Assembly (NCBI RefSeq): GCF_026627255.1
Contig: NZ_JAPNLM010000016.1
Coordinates: 31,739 to 95,738 of the forward strand
Length of the DNA stretch: 64,000 bases
From: Streptomyces antarcticus
Lineage (GTDB): Bacteria; Actinomycetota; Actinomycetes; Streptomycetales; Streptomycetaceae
Direction of reading: 5' to 3'
Of the stretch, positions 1 through 8,864 are shown piece by piece. Within the stretch, counting starts at the first letter, position 1. Each line of letters begins with the position of its first letter. The notes beneath the pieces are model-generated. The model was not told where the DNA came from. It saw only the letters and a list, made by a program, of their open reading frames with translations, and did no database searches. The position numbers were made by a program, and so were the translations under genes.

Positions 1-1
1 C

Positions 2-49
2 CTGGCGGCCGCCACGGAAGCCCTCCGCGCCCGGTACGCGGCGGACTAG
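2..49 (+). CDS. 3' end of an unidentified gene
   Basis: Fifteen sense codons read from the left edge to a TAG stop, giving an Ala-rich tail that ends RARYAAD. High third-position GC fits a real Streptomyces gene cut by the window edge. Nothing here identifies the product. Confidence 0.35.
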   Translation: MAAATEALRARYAAD

Positions 50-391
50 ACCACCCGCCCCGGCGGCCCGCGTCCCGTCCCGGGGGTCCGTCCCGTCCCG
101 GGTCCCGTCCCAGCCCGGGGGCCCTTCCGCTCCGGAGGCCTGTCCCGGCCCGGGGGCCGATCTGCCCCGGGGGGCCCGTCCCGCTCCAGGGGCCTGTTCC
201 GGCCTGAGGTCCCGTCCCGCCCCGGGTCCCGTCCGGGCTGGGGGCCCGTCTCGCCCCGGGTCCCGTCCGGGCTGGGGGCCCGTCTCGCCCCGCGGTTCCG
301 TCCGGGCTGGGGCCGCGGCCCGCCCCGTCGCCTCGCCCCCGCCGCAGGCGGGACCCCCGCACGGCCGTGGGATCCGTCGGCCCGCCGGACG
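50..391. repeat. intergenic GC-rich tandem repeats
   Basis: No gene is supported here. A 34-base unit beginning GGGTCCCGTCCGGG occurs twice in perfect tandem at 224-257 and 258-291. A decayed third copy follows, and looser copies of the GTCCCGTCCCGG theme run back to about position 75. The stretch lies between a rightward gene end and the 3' end of a leftward gene, so it is a convergent intergenic region. Some of the self-complementary G/C runs could act as terminators. Confidence 0.7.
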
Positions 392-1498
392 CTAGAGGTA
401 GAGGCCCGCCTCCCGGCCGTGGGGCTGCGGCGGCAGTACCGACGTCGGTCCCGTGCCGCGCCGGAGGGCGAAGAGCTCCGCCAGGCTCGCGCCCTCGCGG
501 GGGACGCCCTCGTCGGTGCCCAGCCAGTCCACCGCCTCCCGGTGGGTCAGCCGGCCGACCTCGACGCGGGCCAGGCAGCGCCCCGGCCGGACCACCGCCG
601 GGTGGAGCCGTTCCAGGTCCTCGTTGGTCGTGACGCCCACCAGGACGTTGCGGCCCTGACCCAGCAGCCCGTCCGTCAGGTTCAGCAGGCGGGACAGCGC
701 CTGCCCCGCCGTGTGCCGGGCCTCGCCGCGGATCAGCTCGTCACAGTCCTCCAGCAGGAGCAGCCGCCACCGGCCCTTCGCCGTGCCCTCGTCCTCGCCG
801 ATCGCGATGTCCATCAGGTAGCCCACGTCGTTGAACAGCCGCTCCGGGTCCAGGACGCAGTCCACCTGGCACCAGTCCCGCCAAGAGCGGGCCAGCGTGC
901 GCAGCGCGGAGGTTTTGCCCGTCCCCGGCGGGCCGTGCAGCAGGAGCAGCCGGCCCGCGATGTCGTCCGGGGTCACCTTCATCAGCCGGTCCAGCGCCCC
1001 GGCCACCGGAGCCGTGTAGTTGGGCCGCACCTCGGCCCACGTACCGGCCCCGATCTGGCGGGTCGTCCGGTACGGGCCCCGGCGCGGGGAGACGTACCAG
1101 AAGCCCATCGTGACGTTCTCGGGCTGCGGTTCGGGCTCGTCCTGAACCCCCTCCGTGGCCTCCCCGAGCACACCGGCGGCGAGTTCGTCGCTGATCGCCG
1201 TCACGGTGACGTCCGCGCCCCGGCTCCACCGGGAGACCAGCATGGTCCAGCCCTCGCCCTCGGCGAGCGTGGCGCTGCGGTCGCTGTCGCGGGCCGAGCG
1301 CAGCACGGTCGCCTCGGGCGGCAGCAGGCTCGCCCCCGCCTTCACGCGGTCGATCGACACGCTGTGCGAGAACGGCTGCTCGCCGGAGGCGAACCGGCCG
1401 AGGAACAGCGCGTCGACGACGTCGGACGGCGAGTCGCTGTCGTCGACGTTGAGCCGGATCGGCAGCGCGTCATGCGGGTTGGCTGGCATGGCGTCCAT
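392..1498 (-). CDS. AAA-family ATPase with a DUF5925-like N-terminal region
   Basis: Predicted cytoplasmic ATPase of 368 residues. The first ~140 residues form a separate N-terminal domain of the type I associate with DUF5925. An AAA module follows, with Walker A GPPGTGKT near residues 189-196, Walker B RLLLLEDCDEL near 245-255, a sensor-like GVTTNED stretch and an RPGR arginine-finger-like motif. Family members couple ATP hydrolysis to remodelling of a partner, and no partner is evident here. The start is uncertain. I chose the ATG at 1498; a GTG at 1525 and an ATG at 1489 are alternatives, and none has a clear ribosome binding site. The gene stands alone, divergent from the lipase gene. Confidence 0.8.
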   Translation of the reverse strand: MDAMPANPHDALPIRLNVDDSDSPSDVVDALFLGRFASGEQPFSHSVSIDRVKAGASLLPPEATVLRSARDSDRSATLAEGEGWTMLVSRWSRGADVTVTAISDELAAGVLGEATEGVQDEPEPQPENVTMGFWYVSPRRGPYRTTRQIGAGTWAEVRPNYTAPVAGALDRLMKVTPDDIAGRLLLLHGPPGTGKTSALRTLARSWRDWCQVDCVLDPERLFNDVGYLMDIAIGEDEGTAKGRWRLLLLEDCDELIRGEARHTAGQALSRLLNLTDGLLGQGRNVLVGVTTNEDLERLHPAVVRPGRCLARVEVGRLTHREAVDWLGTDEGVPREGASLAELFALRRGTGPTSVLPPQPHGREAGLYL

Positions 1499-1689
1499 GA
1501 TCCGGCACGAACCGGCCCCGCGCACGGGTGTTTCGCCGGATCGAGTGGCCGGGTTCCTTCCTCAAACACCTTGCGGGTGAAGGTTCGGACCGCAGGTCTG
1601 CGCCAAAGTTTCTTGGCATGGACACTTCCGGCGGACCCCCGTTCCTTGTACCACGGACTGAGGAGTAACCCCCACTAGGAGCCGCATAC

Positions 1690-2502
1690 ATGAGCACGAG
1701 AATGTCTCGTTTCGCTGCCCTGACCTCCTCCCTGTTACTCGCCGCGGGAGCCACCCTCTTCGGGGCAGGTCAGGCGGCCGCCGCCGCCCAGGCCGACTTC
1801 GGCTACGTCGCCCTCGGCGACTCGTACTCCTCCGGCGTCGGCGCCGGCAACTACGACGCCGCCAGCGGCAACTGCAAGCGTTCCACCCGCGCCTACCCCG
1901 CCCTGTGGGCCGCCGCCCACTCCCCGCAGAGCTTCTCCTTCGTCGCCTGTTCGGGCGCCCGTACGGGGGACCTCCTCGCCAACCAGCTCGCCCCGCTCAA
2001 CTCCGGCACCGACCTGGTGTCCGTCACCATCGGAGGCAACGACGCCGGATTCGCCGACGTCATGACGACCTGTGTGCTCCAGTCCGAGTCCACCTGCGTC
2101 AACCGCGTCAACCAGGCCAAGGCCTACGTCAACTCCACCCTCCCCGGCCAGCTCGACCAGGTCTACAACGCCATCGACAGCCGCTCGCCGGGCGCCCGCG
2201 TCGTCGTCCTCGGCTATCCCCGCTTCTACAAGCTGAGCGGTACGTGCGTCACCGGTCTGACCGAGGGTGAGCGCGCCGCCATCAACGGCGCGTCCGACTA
2301 CCTCAACGCCGCCATCGCCAAGCGCGCCGCCGACCACGGCTTCGCCTTCGCCTCGGTGGCCGGCGCCTTCACCGGCCACGAGATCTGCTCCGGCAACGCG
2401 TGGCTGCACAGCCTCAACTGGCTCAACATCGGCGAGTCGTACCACCCCACCGCGGCCGGACAGTCCGGCGGCTACCTGCCGGTCTTCACGAACGCCGCCT
2501 GA
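1690..2502 (+). CDS. secreted SGNH/GDSL lipase-esterase
   Basis: Extracellular lipase of 270 residues. A signal peptide covers about residues 1-33 (hydrophobic core, then AAAAA before QADF). The SGNH blocks are visible: GDSYSSG with nucleophile Ser45, a Gly in CSGARTGD, GGNDAGF with the oxyanion Asn, and SYHPTAAGQ carrying the catalytic His. From memory it closely resembles the S. rimosus extracellular GDSL lipase, including the KRSTRAYPALWAA and VVVLGYPRFYK stretches. Several Cys residues probably form disulfides outside the cell. It should hydrolyse ester bonds in lipids. The upstream gene is divergent. The 3' end overlaps the convergent kinase gene by 31 bases. Confidence 0.93.
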   Translation: MSTRMSRFAALTSSLLLAAGATLFGAGQAAAAAQADFGYVALGDSYSSGVGAGNYDAASGNCKRSTRAYPALWAAAHSPQSFSFVACSGARTGDLLANQLAPLNSGTDLVSVTIGGNDAGFADVMTTCVLQSESTCVNRVNQAKAYVNSTLPGQLDQVYNAIDSRSPGARVVVLGYPRFYKLSGTCVTGLTEGERAAINGASDYLNAAIAKRAADHGFAFASVAGAFTGHEICSGNAWLHSLNWLNIGESYHPTAAGQSGGYLPVFTNAA

Positions 2503-4289
2503 CCGGCCCGGCGCACCGGAACCGGCCCCGGCGTCGCGTCCGCGGTCGTACCCGGGGCGGACGACGTCGGCGCCGGGACGGACGTGGGCGCCGGTGAGGG
2601 CGTCGGCGTCGGATCCGGCGTCGTGTCCGGCCCCGGATCCGGCGTCGGTGAAGTGCTCGTACCAGGGGAGGCGGGCCCGCCCGTCGGGGCCGCCTCCTCG
2701 CACGTCACGGACGTCTCCACCCACGCGGAGGTCACCTCCGCCGGACCGCGCACCTCCAGCCGCACCGCGTCGGTGAGGGCCGCGCCCGGCTCGTGCGTCA
2801 GCTCCGCGTGCTCCAGCCGCCGGCTCACCGGCCCGCCCGCCTCGTACGCGAGCGACTGCCAGCCGGGCCCCGAGGTCCTCCCGCTCCGCGTGGCCCAGCG
2901 GTACTCCAGCACGGCCGGCGTACGGTCCACCTCGACCGTCGCCGTGAAGGCGGGGGCGCGCTCCGCGGGCGGCGGGCAGCCGCCGCGGTAGGCCGCGCGC
3001 ACGGCGTCGACGTACACGCCGGGGTACGCCTGCCCGCTGTCCGACGGCGAGACCGGCGCGGGCCGCGAGGACGCGGCGGGGGAGCCCGCGCCCGCGCCCC
3101 CGGCCGCCCCCGGGGCGGGCTCCGTCCCCGCCGGGGCCCCGCCGCTCCCGCCCGGGTCCCCGCGGCCCCCGAACAGCAGCCACCCCAGCGCGGCCAGCGC
3201 CAGCAGCAGCACCACGATCCCGGCGGTCAGCACCAGCCCGGCGCGGCCCTGCCGCGGAGCCTGTGCGGCCTCCCCGTACGGACCCGCCGTCCGGGGCGGC
3301 CCGGACGCCGCCCCCGGCGCCCCGCCGCCCGCAGTCCCGCCGTCCGGCGGCTCCTGCCGGGGGTGCGCCGCGGCCGTCGGCCCCTCCGGGCCGGGCCCCG
3401 ACACCGGCCCGCCGGCGGCCCGTACGGTCCCGCCCGCGCCCACCAGCCGCAGCATCCGGGCCGCTTCCGCCGGGGCGAGCCGCTCGGCGGGGTCCTTCCG
3501 CAGCAGCCCCTCCAGTACGGGCGCCAGCACCCCGGCCCGCCGCGCCGCGGGCGGCTCCGCCTCGACCACGGCCTCCAGGGTGTCCAGCGGGGTGGCCCGG
3601 TGGAACGGCGAGATCCCCTCGACGGCCACGTACAGCGTGACCCCGAGCGACCACAGGTCCGACCCGGGACCCGGATCGCGCCCCAACGCCCGCTCTGGCG
3701 CCAGGAATTCGGGGGAGCCGACCATCTCCCCCGTCATGGTGATCGCCGAGGACCCCTCCAGGCTCGCGATCCCGAAGTCGCCCAGCACCACCCGGCCGTC
3801 GTTGGCCAGCAGCACGTTCCCGGGCTTGACGTCCCGGTGGAGCACCCCCGAGTCGTGCGCCGACCGCAGCGCGGCCAGCACCTGTTCCCCGAGGTGCGCG
3901 GCCGCCTGCGGGGACATCGGGCCCTCGGCGTCCAGCACCTCGGCCAGCGAGAGCCCGCGCACCAGCTCCATCACGATCCAGGGCCGCCCGTCCTCGGACG
4001 CCACGTCGTACACCGTCACGACCCCGCGGTGCGAGATCCGGGCCGCGGCCCATGCCTCCCGCTCCAGCCGCCGGTACATCCGCTGCAGCCCTGCCGCGTC
4101 CAGCCCGGCCGGCGCGCGCACCTCCTTGACGGCCACGTCCCGGGCCAGCACCTCGTCCCGGGCCCGCCACACGACACCCATCCCGCCGCGGCCGAGCGGT
4201 TCCAGCAGCCGGTAGCGGCCCGATATGACACGCTCGGCAGACGATTCCCGGTCCTCGTCACCCACGTTGTCACTCACGCGCGCCCCCAT
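2472..4289 (-). CDS. transmembrane Ser/Thr protein kinase (PknB type)
   Basis: Eukaryotic-type kinase of 605 residues. The kinase domain (about 25-285) has the glycine loop GRGGMGVVW, the ATP-binding Lys55 in AVKEV, the catalytic loop HRDVKPGN with Asp153, the DFG motif at 171-173 and an APE-like APERAL segment. A Pro/Gly-rich linker leads to one transmembrane helix (VLTAGIVVLLLALAALGWLL). The outer region of about 200 residues ends in a Pro/Thr/Ser-rich tail. No PASTA repeats are seen, so the signal sensed is unknown. The last codons lie inside the lipase coding sequence on the other strand. A GTG start a few codons downstream (VSDN) is possible. Confidence 0.92.
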   Translation of the reverse strand: MGARVSDNVGDEDRESSAERVISGRYRLLEPLGRGGMGVVWRARDEVLARDVAVKEVRAPAGLDAAGLQRMYRRLEREAWAAARISHRGVVTVYDVASEDGRPWIVMELVRGLSLAEVLDAEGPMSPQAAAHLGEQVLAALRSAHDSGVLHRDVKPGNVLLANDGRVVLGDFGIASLEGSSAITMTGEMVGSPEFLAPERALGRDPGPGSDLWSLGVTLYVAVEGISPFHRATPLDTLEAVVEAEPPAARRAGVLAPVLEGLLRKDPAERLAPAEAARMLRLVGAGGTVRAAGGPVSGPGPEGPTAAAHPRQEPPDGGTAGGGAPGAASGPPRTAGPYGEAAQAPRQGRAGLVLTAGIVVLLLALAALGWLLFGGRGDPGGSGGAPAGTEPAPGAAGGAGAGSPAASSRPAPVSPSDSGQAYPGVYVDAVRAAYRGGCPPPAERAPAFTATVEVDRTPAVLEYRWATRSGRTSGPGWQSLAYEAGGPVSRRLEHAELTHEPGAALTDAVRLEVRGPAEVTSAWVETSVTCEEAAPTGGPASPGTSTSPTPDPGPDTTPDPTPTPSPAPTSVPAPTSSAPGTTADATPGPVPVRRAGQAAFVKTGR

Positions 4290-4558
4290 GTGCGTCCATG
4301 CGTCACCGGATGATCACTCCAAGTTAGCGCAGCGGGCCGGAAGTGACCCCTGTCGCGACGGGACTTGCGGGCCGGTCCGCGAAGGGGCCCGATCCGTCGC
4401 CGGATCTGTGCGGAGAGTGACGGCCGACTCCGCTGAGTAATCGTCAACTCCCCGTCGCCACAGGGGTAATTCACACCACCGGGATACCCGGGCGCGACGC
4501 GGGGGCGATAGGGTTAACCTGCCCGGGCCGGGTGCCCTCGTACGGGTGGGGAGAGATC

Positions 4559-4828
4559 ATGGAACAAATAGCAATGCGCAGCAGGCCGCCTCGCGTGCCT
4601 GCCATCACCTGCGGCAGCAACGCGACCAGTTCGCGCCTCGACCGGCATCTCGCGGTGCTGGGCGGTCCCGCCGTCCCGCACCGGGACACCGCCGAGGCGA
4701 CGCTGCTGATGCGCGAGCTCACCTCGCGCGACCACACGCACCGCCTGCGGAGCAGGAGCGCGCGCGTCTCGCTCTTCGCGCCGCTGCGCCGCCTGCGTCG
4801 CACGCTCTTCGGCAGCCGCCGTTCGTAA
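4559..4828 (+). CDS. small basic conserved hypothetical protein
   Basis: An 89-residue protein with a basic, Arg-rich C-terminal half ending LRRLRRTLFGSRRS. It has no signal peptide, membrane segment or recognised domain. I recall near-identical small proteins across Streptomyces, which supports it as a real gene. The ATG at 4559 follows GGGGAGAG at a normal distance; an in-frame upstream ATG lacks that support. It is divergent from the kinase gene across a promoter-bearing gap of about 270 bases. Its function is unknown. The charge would suit nucleic-acid or membrane contact, but that is only inference. Confidence 0.7.
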   Translation: MEQIAMRSRPPRVPAITCGSNATSSRLDRHLAVLGGPAVPHRDTAEATLLMRELTSRDHTHRLRSRSARVSLFAPLRRLRRTLFGSRRS

Positions 4829-4879
4829 ACCGTCCCCGCACCGCAGCCGTTTCGCCCCCGGGCTCCCGGCTTCCCGGCC

Positions 4880-6091
4880 CTACGCGACCACACCGTCCCG
4901 GCGCAGTTCCGCGATCCGCGCGTCCGTCATCCCCAGGGCGCGCAGCAGGGCTCCGGTGTGCTCGCCCAGCGCGGGCACCGCACCCATGTGCGGTGCCGCG
5001 CCGCCCGGCAGCCCGATCGGCGGCAGCAGGGTCCGCAGCGGGCCCACCGGTGACCCCACCTCCCGCCAGCGGTCCCGCGCCGCGAGCTGCGGATGCCCGG
5101 CCAGCCGGGCCACCGAGTTCAGCCGCGCGCAGGCGATGCCCGCCGCCTCCAGCCGCCCGATCGCCTCGTCCGCGCCCAGCCGGGCCAGCGCCCCGGCCAC
5201 CACCGCGTCGGTCCGCTCCCGGTTCGCGGTGCGCGCCGCGTTCGTCGCGAACTGCGGATCCTGAGCCAACTCAGGACGTTCCAGCACCTGTTCGGTGAGC
5301 CTGCGCCACTCGCGGTCGTTCTGCACCGACAGCAGCACCCGGTCCCCGTCCGCCGTCGCGTAGGCGTCGTACGGCGCGATCACGGCGTGCGCGAGACCGG
5401 TTCGCACCGGCTGCTCCCCGCCGTGCATCGTGTGGTGCAGGGGATGCCCCATCCACTCGGCGAGCGCGTCCAGCATCGACACCTCCACCCTGCCCCCGCG
5501 CCCCGTGACCCCGCGGCGCAGCAGGGCGGCGAGCACGCCCGAGAAGGCGTACATGGCGGCCGCGATGTCCGCGGCCGGGATGCCCGCCTTGACGGGCCGC
5601 TCCGGCGTCCCGGTCACCGAGACCAGGCCCGCCTCGCACTGCACGAGCATGTCGTAGGCGCGCTTGTGGGCGTACGGCCCCTCGGCGCCGTAGCCCGAGA
5701 CGTCGACGGCGACCAGCCGCGGGTAGCGCCCGCACAGCGAGGCCGAGTCGAGCCCCAGCCGGGCGGCCGCCCCGTGGGCGAGGTTCTGGACGAACACGTC
5801 GGCGCCGGCCAGCAGTCCGTGCAGCACGTCGAGGCCGCGCGGGTCCTTCAGGTCGAGCGCGATCGACTCCTTGCCCCGGTTGGCCCACACGAAGTGGGAG
5901 GCGAGACCGTGCGCGGCCGTGTCGTAGGCGCGCGCGAAGTCGCCGCCGTCGGGGCGCTCGACCTTGACCACCCGCGCGCCGAGGTCGGCGAGCTGACGGG
6001 TGGCGAAGGGGGCCGAGACGGCCTGTTCGACGGCGACGACGGTGATGCCGGACAGGGGGAGGGGTTCGGGCGCGGAGCTTTCGGTGTCCAT
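4880..6091 (-). CDS. CaiB/BaiF-family CoA transferase
   Basis: A class III CoA transferase of 403 residues, close to the family norm. The N-terminal stretch PLSGITVVAVEQAVSAPFAT and the motif LADLGARVVKVE are typical. The family's catalytic Asp is best placed in AYDMLVQCEAG. Members move CoA between an acyl-CoA and a free carboxylic acid in the cytoplasm. The substrate cannot be told from sequence, and no decarboxylase or matching pathway gene is adjacent. The ATG start at 6091 is the natural one. The gene is monocistronic, with the ABC exporter genes upstream on the same strand after a short gap. Confidence 0.88.
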   Translation of the reverse strand: MDTESSAPEPLPLSGITVVAVEQAVSAPFATRQLADLGARVVKVERPDGGDFARAYDTAAHGLASHFVWANRGKESIALDLKDPRGLDVLHGLLAGADVFVQNLAHGAAARLGLDSASLCGRYPRLVAVDVSGYGAEGPYAHKRAYDMLVQCEAGLVSVTGTPERPVKAGIPAADIAAAMYAFSGVLAALLRRGVTGRGGRVEVSMLDALAEWMGHPLHHTMHGGEQPVRTGLAHAVIAPYDAYATADGDRVLLSVQNDREWRRLTEQVLERPELAQDPQFATNAARTANRERTDAVVAGALARLGADEAIGRLEAAGIACARLNSVARLAGHPQLAARDRWREVGSPVGPLRTLLPPIGLPGGAAPHMGAVPALGEHTGALLRALGMTDARIAELRRDGVVA

Positions 6092-6164
6092 GGCACCGAT
6101 GCCTATCCCGCCGGACCCCGCCCTGTCACCCCCCTACGCCCGCCGCCCCCCGCGCGGACGCCCC

Positions 6165-6956
6165 TCACCCCGCGGTGCCGCGGGCGAACCGCCGGGACGC
6201 CAGCGGCACGAACACGGCGAGCAGCAGCGCCGACCAGAGCAGCGCGCCGGCCACCGGGTGCGCGGCGGGCCAGGCCGCGCCCGCCCCCGCCCCGGCCCCC
6301 GGGTTCCCGCACAGGTCGCGCACGGCCGTGGCCACGGCGCTGATCGGGTTCCACTCGGCGACCGTGCGCAGCCATCCGGGCAGCCCGGCGGTCGGCAGGT
6401 AGGCGCTGGAGAGCATCGGCAGGACGAAGGTGGCGCCGCCGAGCTGGCCCGCGGCCTCCTCGCTCCTGGTCAGCAGGCCCAGGTACGTCCCGACCCACGC
6501 GGTGGCGAAGCGGAACAGCAGCAGGATCCCCAGCGCCCCGAGCGCGCCGGGCAGCCCGGTCTCGATCCGCCAGCCCATCGCCAGCCCCACCAGCATCAGC
6601 GGCACCATCGACACGCCCGTGGTGAGCAGGTCGGCGGCCGTCTGCCCGAGGGGTACGGCGCTGCGGCTCATCGGCAGCGTCCGGAACCGGTCCATCACCC
6701 CCCGGTGCGCGTCCTGCGCGGCGGTGAACAGGCCGGTCATCAGGCCGTTGGCAGCGGTCGCGGCGAGCATCCCGGGCACCAGGAACGCGCGGTAGTCGGC
6801 GCCCGGCATGGCGAGCGCGCTGCCGAAGACGTAGCCGAAGAAGAGGAGCATCGTGATCGGCATGGTCTGGGTGAGGACCAGCAGGGCCGGGGCGTGCCGG
6901 GCCTTCTGGAGCTGGCGGGTCAGGACCGCGCCGCCGTCGGACAGCAGGGTGCTCAT
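6165..6956 (-). CDS. ABC-2 type transporter permease (DrrB-like)
   Basis: Integral membrane subunit of 263 residues with about six hydrophobic segments and an ABC-2 family pattern (ITMLLFFGYVFGSAL, GMLAATAANGLMTG, LSSAYLPTAGLPGWL). It pairs with the ATPase encoded just upstream, whose stop overlaps this start by 4 bases (ATGA), so the two are translationally coupled. Together they resemble the DrrAB daunorubicin exporters and most likely expel a hydrophobic drug or metabolite. The substrate is unknown. Confidence 0.88.
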   Translation of the reverse strand: MSTLLSDGGAVLTRQLQKARHAPALLVLTQTMPITMLLFFGYVFGSALAMPGADYRAFLVPGMLAATAANGLMTGLFTAAQDAHRGVMDRFRTLPMSRSAVPLGQTAADLLTTGVSMVPLMLVGLAMGWRIETGLPGALGALGILLLFRFATAWVGTYLGLLTRSEEAAGQLGGATFVLPMLSSAYLPTAGLPGWLRTVAEWNPISAVATAVRDLCGNPGAGAGAGAAWPAAHPVAGALLWSALLLAVFVPLASRRFARGTAG

Positions 6957-7927
6957 GCGGCGTACTCCTCGTGGTCGGCGCCCTGGCCCACGGCGGGACG
7001 GGTGAGCCGCAGGAACACCTCGTCGAGCGTGGGCGGCCGCAGGCTCGCGTCGGTGACCGGCACGCCGGCGGTGTCGAGCGCGCGGATGATCCGGGGCAGG
7101 GTCAGCCCGGCGTCGAGCACGGTCACGCCGACGGTGAGCCGCTCCTCGTCGAGCACGGGACGGCCGCCGGTGAGCTGGTCGAGCACGCCGGCGGCGGCCG
7201 CGACCGCCCCGCGCGCGGCGACGTGGACCTCGGCGTAGGCGCCGATCCGCGCCTTGAGTCCGGCCGGGGTGCCGGTGGCGGCGGCGCGGCCGTCGTCGAC
7301 GACCACGATCTCGTCGGCCAGCCGGTCGGCCTCCTCCAGGTACTGGGTGGTGAGCAGCACGGTGGTGCCCTCCCCGGCGAGCGTCCGGACCGCCGTCCAG
7401 ATGTGTTCGCGGGCCCCGGGGTCGAGCCCTGTGGTGGGCTCGTCGAGGAACAGCACCCGGGGCCGGGTGATCAGCCCCGCGGCCAGGTCGAGGCGTCGGC
7501 GCATGCCGCCCGACCAGGTGCCCGCCACCCGGTCGGCGGCCTCGGCCAGGCCGAAGCGCTCCAGCAGCCCGTCGGCGCGGGACCGGGCGGCGGCGCCGCG
7601 CAGTCCGGCGAGGCGGGCGAAGAGCCGGAGGTTCTCACGGCCGGTCAGGTCCCCGTCCACCGAGGCGTACTGACCGGTGACGCCGATGGCGCGGCGGACG
7701 GCGCCGGGTTCGCGGGTGACGTCGTGGCCGGCGACGAGGGCGCGGCCGCGGGTGGGTGCGGTGAGGGTGGTGAGCACCCGTACGGCGGTGGTCTTGCCCG
7801 CGCCGTTGGGGCCGAGGAGGCCGCAGACCGTTCCCTCGCGGACGGCGAGGTCGAGACCGCGCAGGGCGCGGACCTCACCGTAGTTCTTCTCCAGGCCCTC
7901 ACTAAGTACGGCGTACGTAGTAGTCAT
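6953..7927 (-). CDS. ABC transporter ATP-binding protein (DrrA-like)
   Basis: ATPase subunit of 324 residues. Walker A is GPNGAGKTT near residue 39, the signature motif is WSGGMRRRLDL, Walker B is RVLFLDEPTTGLDP, and the C-terminal extension is typical of the DrrA subfamily. It powers the permease encoded next. It faces a TetR gene across a short gap containing a 17-base palindrome, so drug-inducible repression by that TetR is likely. The ATG at 7927 lies only about 20 bases from the palindrome, which fits direct promoter occlusion. Confidence 0.92.
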   Translation of the reverse strand: MTTTYAVLSEGLEKNYGEVRALRGLDLAVREGTVCGLLGPNGAGKTTAVRVLTTLTAPTRGRALVAGHDVTREPGAVRRAIGVTGQYASVDGDLTGRENLRLFARLAGLRGAAARSRADGLLERFGLAEAADRVAGTWSGGMRRRLDLAAGLITRPRVLFLDEPTTGLDPGAREHIWTAVRTLAGEGTTVLLTTQYLEEADRLADEIVVVDDGRAAATGTPAGLKARIGAYAEVHVAARGAVAAAAGVLDQLTGGRPVLDEERLTVGVTVLDAGLTLPRIIRALDTAGVPVTDASLRPPTLDEVFLRLTRPAVGQGADHEEYAA

Positions 7928-7946
7928 GCGATGGACCCTACCTCAC

Positions 7947-7963
7947 TACGTACGCTGTACGTA
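7947..7963. promoter_or_regulatory. palindromic operator between ABC exporter and TetR gene
   Basis: TACGTAC and its exact inverse GTACGTA are separated by GCT, a perfect 7-3-7 palindrome. It lies in the 76-base gap between divergent start codons, the classic place for an autoregulating TetR repressor to control both genes. Confidence 0.75.
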
Positions 7964-8003
7964 ACTAAGATGGGGGGCAATCGACGACGAGGTGATCTGA
8001 GCG

Positions 8004-8732
8004 ATGACAGCCGGTGGACGAGCCGCTGAACCGGAAGTGATCTGGTCCCGCCCGCAGCGGGCCGGCCGCGGGCCCAGGCCCGCGCACAGCCGCGGGTCGA
8101 TCGCGGCCGAGGCGGTGCGGATCGCCGACGGCGAGGGGATCGAGGCCGTCTCCATGCGGCGGGTGGCCGCCGGGATCGGCGCGGGGACGATGTCCCTGTA
8201 CAACTACGTGCCGCGCAAGGAGGACCTGTACGAGCTGATGGTCGACGCCGTCAGCGGGGAGTACGAGCTGACCCCGCCGACCGGCGACTGGCGGGCTGAC
8301 CTGCTCGGCCTGGCCCGCCAGGCCCGGGGGCTGATGCACCGGCACCCGTGGCTGCCCCGGCTGCTGAGCCCCGTTCACGGCTTCAGCCCGAACGCCCTGC
8401 GTTACCTGGAGCACAGCCTCGACTGCCTCGCGCCGCTGGGCGTGCCGGACGGTGAGAAGCTGGAGCTCGTCGCCGCGGTCAACGGCACGGTGGCGGTCTT
8501 CGTGGCGAGCGAGCTGGACCTGGCCGAGCGGGCGCGGGCGCTGCCCTGGAGCGAGGCCGCGGAGCAGGGCGTACGGGCCGCCTGGCTCGGCTCGCGGCTG
8601 GAAACGGGGGAGTACCCGCGGCTGGCGGCGGCCCTGGCGGCCGGCGCCGTTCCCGTGACCGCCGCCGGGCCGGAACTGGCCGCCGTGTTCGACCGCTCGG
8701 TGGAACGGCTGCTGGGGGCCTGGGGGCCGTAG
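8004..8732 (+). CDS. TetR-family transcriptional repressor of the ABC exporter
   Basis: A DNA-binding regulator of 242 residues. The N-terminal helix-turn-helix includes AGIGAGTMSLYNYVPRKEDL. The C-terminal part fits the TetR/AcrR ligand domain with a tetracycline-repressor-like fold. The start ATG follows GAGGTGATCT, a near-perfect complement to the 16S rRNA tail. The divergent arrangement and shared palindrome imply that it represses both itself and the exporter until a drug-like ligand binds. Confidence 0.9.
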   Translation: MTAGGRAAEPEVIWSRPQRAGRGPRPAHSRGSIAAEAVRIADGEGIEAVSMRRVAAGIGAGTMSLYNYVPRKEDLYELMVDAVSGEYELTPPTGDWRADLLGLARQARGLMHRHPWLPRLLSPVHGFSPNALRYLEHSLDCLAPLGVPDGEKLELVAAVNGTVAVFVASELDLAERARALPWSEAAEQGVRAAWLGSRLETGEYPRLAAALAAGAVPVTAAGPELAAVFDRSVERLLGAWGP

Positions 8733-8838
8733 GGGGTGTCGTCGGAGTCGTTCCGTACGCCCGCAGGACGGGCCGTGCGGTGTCCGGTGCGTTCCTGCCG
8801 GGCGCCGCACGGCAGGAACGAGTGTGGCGACACCCCCT
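8731..8838. repeat. nested inverted repeat downstream of the TetR gene
   Basis: An outer perfect 11-base inverted repeat (AGGGGGTGTCG at 8731-8741 and its inverse at 8828-8838) encloses an inner perfect stem (GTTCCTGCCG at 8791-8800 and CGGCAGGAAC at 8810-8819) with a 9-base loop. The inner hairpin can end transcription from the converging genes. The outer arms resemble the termini of a small non-coding repeat element. Confidence 0.6.
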
Positions 8839-8864
8839 GCGGCGGCGCCGGTCCGGCGGCCGGC

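Noticed and set aside
1735..4170. A very long open frame on the minus strand across the lipase and kinase genes
   Set aside because: It is a high-GC shadow. The true genes have clear families, and this frame has arginine/glycine-rich nonsense composition.
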